DNA from: Acanthamoeba sp. SK_2022b | Lineage: Eukaryota > Discosea > Longamoebia > Acanthamoebidae | Reading direction: 5' to 3' | DNA length: 55,172 bases | Assembly (NCBI GenBank): GCA_027943245.1 | Contig: JANDJZ010000325.1 | Coordinates: forward strand, 1 to 55,172 | Shown: in pieces, positions 47,506-55,172 of the stretch | Numbering within the stretch: the first letter of the stretch is position 1 | How the letters are laid out: the number at the start of each line of letters is the position of its first letter | Notes under the pieces: generated by a model | Told to the model about the DNA's origin: nothing | Database searches by the model: none | Seen by the model: the letters and a program-made list of their open reading frames with translations, nothing else | Program-made: the position numbers and the translations under genes

Positions 47506-49329
47506 ATGACATTCTCGACTGGGACGGCTCCACCTGGCAGAAACGCCCTGACTACGAGGGGTGAAACCGCCATGTGGGGAATCGCCTCTTGCATGGTCAT
47601 CGCCATCCTCCTCTTCTTCATCCTCCTCAACAAGGGCGAAGAACCTGACACTGTGGTGCCCGATACCACAACGGACACTGACCACTCAGAGTTGTTAGAT
47701 AGGATGAAAGGGTGTGTAGGACACGTCCTGGCTCCTTTGACGGTGTTCCACGCCGTAGAGGATGAGGGTAGCTTGGCGACGGTGTATGGAAAGCTTGTGG
47801 ATGAGTATCTGGCACCGTGGGCTGGGGTGCCAGGGTTCAGGAGGCCCATGGTCACGAAAAGGATGCTGGATCAGGCTGAGCTACCAGTTCGCAACGCTTA
47901 CTTTAGAGTTCGTGTAGTCAATCAGACGGTGTACTTTCGCCAGCTGATCGACTGGGAAACAAGGTACCCCCCCTCAACTCTGACGGTTTATGGTTTTGAT
48001 GGTTTTGTTCACCAGCAACTGTCAGGTACCACACGGTTCGAATGTTTGCCACGTTGGACTTTATAGCTTTGGCGGCAACAAAACACCACATCCCCAACGT
48101 AGAATTGTGCGAATCCCTCTGCCGACCCTTTCGCACGACGCCCACTGATTGTGGTAACAGCTATGTAGGCGCTAGCGATGGCCCACACATGCGGTTGGAT
48201 TCGGTGGGGAAAGACCCCAAGGGGATTCCTATCTTTAGCTTCCGCACTGGCTACGGATACATAAACATACCCGTTCCGGTAACGATCGCTACGTTTCTTG
48301 AAATGGATACAAAGAGAGACAAAGAACTTACGGTTGGAGAGTGGATATAGGATCCAGTTGAGCAGGGAGAACATGTCGGCGGCTACGCCGTGGACCCTAA
48401 CTCCGTCCCGCGATGGGAGGACAAGAAACCCCTAGCGTACTTCCGTGGATCCACCTCCCAATGTGCGTTGGTCCTCGTTCCCATTATTCATTGTAACGCT
48501 GGATTCACCAACTTTCCAAACCTGACTCATCTCTTCCGAAGACTATTTCGAGTACGATAACTGGTACGCAGCGCAACGCATCAAACTAGCACAATGGTCA
48601 CGCGCGAGACCAGACCTCCTTGACGCCGGCATCACAAAGTACTTCAAGATGCGGGAGCCGGTTACAAAAGCAGAGGTTCTGAAAACCACCGATACGGTCG
48701 AGCTTATGACGACGAAGGTGGCGGAACAAGGGAAGTACAAGTACGTCATTGATGTGGACGGCGGGTTGGGAAGCAGCAGAAAGCGGGGCATATTTCAGAG
48801 CAAGGCGGTGCTGATACGACAGGATTCTCCGTTCTTTCTGGTATTGACATTATTATTATCACCATCATTATTATTATTATTATTATTATTACGGACCAGC
48901 TCTAATCCCAACACTTACTTGTTTCTCAAACAGCATTACGAACCCCTCCTCCGCCCCATGACCCACTTCGTCCCCCTTGACACGCACATCCGCGATATCG
49001 TCCCAATCGTTACCCTCCTCCAACGCCACGACACTCTCGCGGAAGGCATCGCGACTGCCGGCCATGCGTTCTACCTCCGTCACCTCCAGAAGGACTCTGA
49101 GCTCCTGTACTGGAGCGTGTTGCTGAAGAAGTACGCCGAGTTGATGGTGGAGCCGCCAACGGATTTAGCGGATGTCGGGGTACCGCAGTGTCAGGAGCTG
49201 CCATCGTTTAAGGCTGCGTTTGAGGAGTCGATGGTTGGGTGTGGAACTGGGTGGGTGAGGTGGGATGGGTGGGAGGGGGAGGTGATCGGGAGGTTTAATA
49301 AAAAGCAGAAGGGTGTACTCCCAAGATGA
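47506..49329 (+). pseudogene. GT90/CAP10-like glycosyltransferase, in-frame TAG
   Basis: Type II membrane protein: short cytosolic N-terminus, helix WGIASCMVIAILLFFILL (about 24-41), then a luminal domain like CAP10/GT90 (POGLUT, KDELC) enzymes: PRWEDKKPLAYFRGSTS, NWYAAQRIKLAQWS, YKYVIDVDGGLGSSRKRGIF, VLIRQDSPFF, YEPLLRPMTHFVPLD. Exons 47506-48025, 48067-48462, 48542-48840, 48934-49329. A TAG at 48348-48350 interrupts an otherwise open frame with GT90-like sequence on both sides. A 33-nt micro-intron (48333-48365, in phase) could remove it; otherwise this is a fresh pseudogene or holds a sequencing error. The intron 48841-48933 has a TTA-repeat core, is a multiple of three and has no stop. 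Coding GC is lower than in its neighbours. Confidence 0.7.
48847..48891 (+). repeat. (TTA)n tract in glycosyltransferase intron 3
   Basis: TTA/ATT triplet run in the proposed 93-nt intron, which stays open in frame if retained. Confidence 0.85.
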
Positions 49330-50157
49330 TATGGTTAGATACACATTTGTGTGTTGAGCCGGTATCTGTGCACCTGTTGTTGTTTTCTTATTCAGTAGCA
49401 CCGACAGGGCGGCCTGCGCGCTTGCGTCTGCAGCACGAACTTCGCCCATCCATTGGGCTTCATGCACAGCAACTGGGCAGTCAGGCACATGATCGCACTT
49501 GTTGAAGGCGAACTAGAACGGGGGAAGAAGTTCTGCGCTCGCGGCGGCGCTCAGGATCCTTACCAGGCGCCGTGCCACCCCGCAGAGTGGTTGCCCCGTT
49601 TTGCTTTCATCAATGATGCCCACCTGCCCGCCGCCTGGCAGCCGCCGCTTGCCGCCGCTGGGCGCCTGTTGGCCGCCTGGGCACCACCTGGCCGCTGCTA
49701 GATGCCGCCTGGCCCTCGCCTGGCCACCGCTTTATCTCTGCACAACCGCCTCGATGACGCCTGGCTGCTCCCTAGGGTATGGTGGCCAGAGGTGTCCATG
49801 ATGATGAGCAGCAGCCAGGTGGCCAGGCAGGGGCCAGTAATAGTCAAGGGCGGCCAATGACAAGTATGCGGCATCTCAAGGGCTCTATATCTTGTTCGTG
49901 AGCCAAGGCATAAGCTGCTGCAGCTGCGGCATATTCGGCTGGTCGCCCAGTTGGCTGGTCTGCGGTGGTGGTGGGCACAGGTGTGAGCAGTTGCCCGCCG
50001 GACCAGCGCTAACCCAAGGGAAACGCTCACAGAAGTTGCAGATGTAGATTGGCTGCGGTGCGTGAAGGTAACGAAGACGTTTTGACAACGCGGCCGATGG
50101 GTTGGCACACAGAAATAACAATGCAACGATGGATGAGCTCTGTTTCCTTCAGAGCCA
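49330..50157. other. Gene-free region with degenerate CCGCCTGG repeats
   Basis: About 830 bp between convergent genes. Between about 49,620 and 49,735 the octamer CCGCCTGG and variants (CGCCTGGC, CCACCTGG) recur at irregular spacing. Around 49,785-49,840 similar GG-TGGCCAG motifs occur in the other orientation. Short frames here are shadows of the repeats. Confidence 0.55.
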
Positions 50158-51881
50158 CTATACGCCGTAGTACTCGGCTTCACGTCTTCGCTGCCTGATC
50201 CCAATGAAGACGGTGCCGGCGAGAACCACACCAAAGAAGGTAAGCAGCAGGAGCGAGAAGGCCACCATGCCGCTCTCGCCAGTGGGGATCGGTGGCTCCC
50301 ACGCGTCAGGCTCGTCAATGAGCAGCTCCGCGGTGTAGGACGTCTTGGCTGCGCCCACGTTGGCCGTGGTCAGGTCCATCTGCTTGTTGACAATCCTTCC
50401 AACCTGTCACCGTAGTTCGACGAACACTCGGTGAGCGGGGCGGGGGGGGGGGTGCGGGACAAGGGGACCATGCGGAGGGGCAGGCAAGGACACGCACCTC
50501 GATGACGAAGCTCGAGTAGGAGACGCTAGTCAGGTGCTCGGCAAAGAAGATGGCAATGTCATTGCGGAGACCGGTCTCCACGAAGCCCTCATGGTAGATA
50601 AACATCGAATCAGTGCTTGTGGCCGGCGCAATCAGCGGAGCCTTGGCCATGCACTGGTTTGGCGACGAAGTGAGAGTTGAGTAAATGGGGCATACACGAT
50701 CGCCTTTAGGGCGGTTGCATTCTCATAGTGCAGAGGGGTACGTACATCGGAGTTGGTGTCTACCACTCGCTGATAATTGGGGTAGAGCCGAACCACAGCT
50801 CGCTCATTGTGGTTGCCATCGAGCTCTTCGAGGTCGGTAATGTGATTAAACTTGGACCCGACCTCGTGATTCCACATGAAATCATAGAAGGCCGCAAGAT
50901 ACCACCGCGTGATTTCGGTCCGGACCTGAAAGCACGAGCACACCCTTGACGTCAGCAGCACCGCGCGCGCACACACACATCCACACATGCATACAAGCTG
51001 GCCCGTGCTTGGTGACCCCGCAACCTACCTCGTACTCCTCTGGCTTGAGCATCATCAACCGAATGTGCGGGCAGCCCACGTATTCGGGCTGCATGAGCAG
51101 GGCAAGCGCGGCGTCCTGCTGCTCGGCAGGCACGGGGCCAGTCGGGTCGAAGCTCGAGTCCTCGAGAGCCTCCCTCAGTTTGGCCAAGGTGGGCTGTGTC
51201 CACGCTGTCAGTCTTAAGCTGGTATCTGCCTATTTCAATAATATTGTATTTATTGCTGCTTTCTATTGGTGATACGGTACCAGATCTGAGTGGAGGTACC
51301 AGCGTCGTACACGGTTCACGTTGTCCAGATACTCGACAAGCAAATCGCGCACGGCCTCGCGGGTGAGCGCTGCGGAGGGGTCCTTCTTTTGCAATTCGCG
51401 CTCGTAGACCGCCAATGCCACGATGAACTCTCCCGAGTCACCACCGGGCGTGTTCAGCTGAGGCTCCGTTGAGCGTCCGTCAATGCTGTTCCGGTAGAGA
51501 GCTAGAGGTGTTAGATGCAGGCAGGCCTCGTGCTTTCGAGCCTTTTCATTCTTTCATACTTTCGTTCTTCTTTTTTTGGGGGGGGGGGCAAGACTTACCA
51601 CGACCAGTGGACGCTGCGCGGATCAACAAAAGCCGATGCGGAGCGAAGGTGGATTTCTACCTCCTTCGCGGGAAGGCCGCCTCCGTCCGCCTTGTTTGTG
51701 TGTTCCACCGACACCATGGGAAGATGACAGGAGAATAGCTTCGCTCCTGATTAATACCTAAGTAAGTTGGGCTAAAACTTGAAAAAAAACAAAGAAGAAG
51801 CCTGTGTTCGTTACCATCGGCGTAGAGGTAGAGGGATAAGAAGAGAATAAAGACTAGCGTGTTGGGTCGTCTGGAAGACAT
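50158..51881 (-). CDS. Type I membrane protein, family not recognised
   Basis: Seven phase-consistent exons (51881-51815, 51746-51599, 51485-51281, 51193-51029, 50925-50746, 50653-50498, 50403-50158) give about 388 residues. Signal peptide: NTLVFILFLSLYLYADG. The ectodomain of about 300 residues is rich in aromatic and charged residues (VYERELQKKDPSAALTREAV, REALEDSSFDPTG, RTEITRWYLAAFYDFMWNHE, LRNDIAIFFAEHLTSVSYSS). A transmembrane helix (MVAFSLLLLTFFGVVLAGTVF) and a short tail RQRRREAEYYGV follow. The basic residues after the helix fit a cytosolic C-terminus; EYYGV could be a tyrosine-based sorting motif. No catalytic motif was recognised. An in-frame ATG at 51953 is possible but would bury the signal peptide. 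Confidence 0.75.
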
Positions 51882-52091
51882 CCTTCCTGCTGGCGTTGGC
51901 AAAGAAAGCAGAACGAGAACGCGCTGGGCAGCAACAGTAGCAAAATACCTCACTTGTCCGGACCAATCGTAAAGTCGAGCCTTTTATGCCAGACCATGTC
52001 ATCGCAGAGGTCCTGTGCAAGAAGGAAAAGAGAAAGAAAAGGGAGAAAAAGCACAAACACAGAAAACCATCGAAGCAACATCGAACACAAA
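51882..52091. promoter_or_regulatory. Short divergent promoter region
   Basis: About 210 bp separate the ATGs of the membrane protein (minus) and the VPS9 gene (plus). It contains an A/G-rich section (52020-52060). It presumably drives both genes. Confidence 0.45.
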
Positions 52092-53280
52092 ATGGAGGAG
52101 GAGGAAGACGTAACAATCAACCCCTTTTTCCTGACTCTCAAGCAGAAACATCCGAGCCTGTACCAGCAGGTACAATCCAAATGCTATGTCGTATGTGTGC
52201 CGCAATCCGTGAGTCTTGCCGGCACCACGCTTTCCGAAGATTTCCTGAGTACCCTCTCCTTTCTTGGTCGCGAGAGGGTGGTTGGCGCTCTTTCTCTTTA
52301 ATGTGCAATCGGAATGTTCAATTAAAAACCATAATTTCATCTACCAATTCTCTCCAGGGCTCCACATCTTGGCATCGTCGCCGTACTTCCAGGGGAGCTA
52401 CACCACCCTGTGCGATAAGAGCGTTGAGCTAGAGGACAACCACATCACCACAACCCAAGGTTCTTCCGCAAGATTTAGTCATCATTCCACAACCAACCAA
52501 CTATTAGCTGCTTGTTCTCCTTTTGCTCAATGACGCGCTCCTCTCTTTCTCTTCACCTTACCTCCACTCCCACCTCTTTTGCGTACAGGGTTCGAGGAGC
52601 AAAGGAAGATCAAGGTTCTGACCGAGGAGCTCTTCTACAACCAACAGTCGCAGGGCTTCCGCGTACTGCTCATCGAGCGACCCTTCATCGGCGGCACCGA
52701 GGTATGCACGCGCAGCTTTGGCATCTCCGTCTTCAACTCGTTCTCACCACTCGTTCGCGCCCTGCCGCGCGATGAGCAGGTGACCGACAACCACCAGAGC
52801 ATACTGCCCAAGGAGCGAACGGCCACTGCGTGCGTTCCCTCTCTCTCTCTCTCTCTCCCCCCTCTCCCTCTCTCATTTCTATCGTTCCTGTGGCTAACGC
52901 CACATGTTTCCCCCTTCTCTTCGCTCCCTTTCTCCCGGTCGACTCGCAGGGTCAAATACTTTCTGGACTCGTTTCCCGAGAACGAAATCGTGCTGCAGAA
53001 GATCGACGAGATGACGGGCGAGTTCAACCAGACCTACGTCATGGTCAAGGGGTTCGAGTCGCACGTGGTCCGAAAGGTGCAAGAGCTCTACAACTACGCC
53101 GTGGAGGTATGCCTCGTCCTGCCCGCCTGTCCGTGTGCCTTGCATCAGCAGCAGCAGCTGCTGATATGTTCCCGTGTGGGTCGTGCCGGTAAGGCTCTCC
53201 TGTGCGCCAATCCGGTCTTTCGAGAGTTCCACCTCAGGAACAGGAACCTGGCCGAGTTCAAGGAGATCGTCGAAGTGTAC

Positions 53281-53359
<79 letters not shown>

Positions 53360-55154
53360 CCACTTTCTCATGGCGCGCCTGTTTGATCTCTGCAGGTATG
53401 TGCTCAATCGACTCCACGCCAAGCTGTGGGACGGCTTCTCGACCCTGTTTGCCAAGGAGGACAACGACCTCCTCTCGCTCGCCTCCTCCCTCAAGAACCT
53501 GCGGCAGAGCGACGTCGGTATATGGCCCGCCTTGGCCTGGCGAACAAATAAGACTCGGCCCGGCCCTGCCCTGCCCTGGCTCTTGGCTCACTCGGGGCTC
53601 TTCTCTTCTCACGCGTTGGGTGGTGGGCGCAGGTGTTCGGCCGGCCTTGCAGTGCAGCATGGTGGCGCCCAGCAGGCACTTCAAGTACATGGACGCGTGC
53701 ACGTCTCCGCTGGAAAAGCTGTACTGCCTCCGCGAGACGTGCGACCTCATCATGAAGACCGTGGCCTCGAGCCAGGCCCCAGGTAGCCCCCCTCTCTTTT
53801 CCATTGGCCCTTTCATGTTCTCTGTAGTACTGCTGGTCATGTACTCACACTACCGCCGATGCCTGGGCGGGGCCGTGCCATAGACTCGCAGGAAAGCGTA
53901 ACCACCGACGACCTGATCCCCTTCCTGGTGTACATTATCGTCCTCTCCAAGCCCAAGTACCTCCGGACAAACCTCTTCCTCATGGAGAACCTCACCTTCA
54001 TCAACCTCTCCACCAACGAAATGGGGTACGCCTCTCCACCTTTTTTTATTTTAGTAAAAAAAATAATTCAAAACGTATTATTAATTTGTGAACATATATT
54101 TAATTTAATTGATTTATCGAAATTAATCGGTTTCGCGGTCAGGTTCAACCTGGTGTCGCTCCAGGCTGCTGTACAGTATCTGCGGAGCAAGGAGCTGGCC
54201 AGGTTCGTCGACGGCGACACCACCGACAGCGGGTTCCGTGACAACTCGCCCCTCAAATCGCTCGGCAACGCCATCTTCACGCGCCACTCCTCCTTCTTCT
54301 CATCCTCCTCCGCCTCGGCCTCTTCGAGCGACGTCTCCTACGGCGAGTCCGGCGGCGAACCGGCGGCCGCCCAGCCGGAGAAGAAGTCGACCTACCGCAT
54401 CTCCGCCTTGACCGACGACGAATCGTTCCCGTCGTCGTCGTCTCCGCTCGCCTCTTCCTCGTCGGCCCCGCGCGCCGCTTCCTCCTATTCCCTGACGCCG
54501 GTCTACGGCAGCACCTCCTCCTCCTCCTCCTCTTCCTCCTCTTCCTCGGCGCCGAGTGAGTCGGCTTCGACTGCGTCCCCTTTGTCAGCAGCAGCTGGGG
54601 CGTCATCGCCTTCCGCATCGTCGTCGTCGTCGTCGCCGTCGGGCACGCCCGCCCGGATGCACTACCGATCACTCTCGTCGCTCTTTCCCTCCTTTGGCCG
54701 TGGAGGCCGACGGGCCGACAAGAGCGACTCGATGCCGGCCTCCTCCTTCGCCTCCTCCTCCTCCTCCTCTTCATCGTCGTCGTCGCACTACGATCGCATC
54801 CCGCCCAGATCTTCCCCTTCCCCTTCTTCTTCTTCTTCGTCGTCCTCTTCTTCTGTGGCTCCTCCTCTATCCGTGTCGGCCTCTTCCCTCGCCTCGTCTT
54901 CCTCGTATTCGGGCAGCTCGGGGACGCGACCGCATCAGCACGCCCTGCGGGGCACCTCCTCCTCCTCCGTGCTGCCGGGGGGGCAGCCCGGGTCGTTCGC
55001 GGCCTGGTCGACGCAGCGACCGCCACAGGTGATCACGCTCGACGACGCGTCCCCCTCGGCCAACAAGGGAGCCAAGAAGCAGCAGAACGACCTCGGCGAC
55101 TTCCTCACCCAACTCCAGAACGTCAAGGACGACGCCCTGAGCTCTCAAGGCTGA
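52092..55154 (+). CDS. VPS9-domain protein (Rab5-type GEF) with Ser-rich tail
   Basis: Nine exons (52092-52248, 52358-52459, 52589-52829, 52950-53106, about 53194-53276, 53396-53517, 53633-53782, 53884-54025, 54143-55154) give about 721 residues. The N-terminal block (SKCYVVCVPQSVSL, ERPFIGGTEVCTRSFGISVF) resembles the N-terminus of ANKRD27/VARP-like VPS9 proteins. The central helical bundle and VPS9 core end with ESVTTDDLIPFLVYIIVLSK, YLRTNLFLMENLTFI and LVSLQAAVQYL; the conserved Asp and Tyr of VPS9 GEFs are present. It should activate Rab5-type GTPases on early endosomes. The last exon (about 300 residues) is serine-dominated with poly-Ser runs, probably disordered and phosphorylated. The exon 5 acceptor is uncertain; alternatives lie upstream in the same frame. 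Confidence 0.88.
53282..53357 (+). repeat. (CT)n-(CA)n compound microsatellite in VPS9 intron 5
   Basis: Begins four bases into the intron after donor GTACTT (53277) as CT repeats and changes to CA repeats at about 53302. Sense strand is CA. Confidence 0.97.
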
Positions 55155-55172
55155 GGTCTCGTTGCAACGGCA

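Noticed and set aside
54277..55026. 249-codon Arg-rich frame antisense to the VPS9 tail
   Set aside because: It is the reverse reading of Ser codons (TCC/TCG/TCT give Arg and Glu), low complexity, with no splice or start context.

Overview
This looks like a nuclear contig from a compact, intron-rich, GC-rich protist genome. The best guess is an Acanthamoeba-like amoebozoan; this is an inference, because no species marker is present. The reasons are dense packing on both strands, 1 to 18 exons per gene, mostly short introns (about 45-340 nt) with donors such as GTACGC, GTGCGC and GTAAGT, high coding GC, and (CA)n tracts confined to introns. Nineteen gene models were rebuilt exon by exon. In almost all of them the reading frame runs across every proposed intron with matching phase.

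Layout. 1-2563 (+): 3' part of a sedolisin (tripeptidyl-peptidase I type). 2752-5075 (-): secreted RCC1/CRINKLY4-type repeat membrane protein. 5546-6829 (-): unrecognised protein with ENEDxQ repeats. 7130-10130 (-): 6-phosphofructo-2-kinase/fructose-2,6-bisphosphatase with an N-terminal Bud6/AIP3-like domain. 10257-13511 (-): PMCA-type Ca2+-ATPase. 13714-15829 (-): FBXO31-like F-box protein. 16414-17152 (+): small single-PAH (Sin3-type) protein. 17728-18693 (-): alpha/beta hydrolase. 19148-23065 (-): UBA-like protein ending in a degenerate Rho-type GTPase domain. 23294-26727 (+): unrecognised 15-exon gene. 26771-28285 (-): ETHE1-type persulfide dioxygenase fused to rhodanese. 28684-30198 (+): DUSP12/YVH1 phosphatase. 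30568-31392 (+): cysteine-rich type I membrane protein. 31810-32427 (+): short NmrA-like protein. 32918-34586 (+): F-box/SPRY protein. 34803-35576 (-): GATA zinc-finger protein. 36075-37862 (+): intronless STEAP-type metalloreductase. 38041-43673 (-): cohesin SMC1. 43865-46252 (-): TAF6. 46.3-47.5 kb: AT-richer, gene-free, with a foldback repeat. 47506-49329 (+): GT90/CAP10-like glycosyltransferase with an in-frame TAG. 49.3-50.1 kb: gene-free, repetitive. 50158-51881 (-): type I membrane protein of unknown family. 52092-55154 (+): VPS9-domain Rab5-type GEF with a long serine-rich tail.

The genes do not form an operon or one pathway; this is ordinary eukaryotic gene order with several divergent pairs that probably share promoter regions (15.8-16.4, 23.1-23.3, 28.3-28.7, 35.6-36.1 and 51.9-52.1 kb). 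The most novel points are two domain fusions (Bud6/AIP3-like + PFKFB; UBA-like + GTPase-dead Rho), a perfect 40-bp palindrome inside an intron, three probable GC-AG introns, and (CA)n tracts found only in introns, mostly close behind the donor. All exon limits come from reading by eye, so single-base errors are possible.
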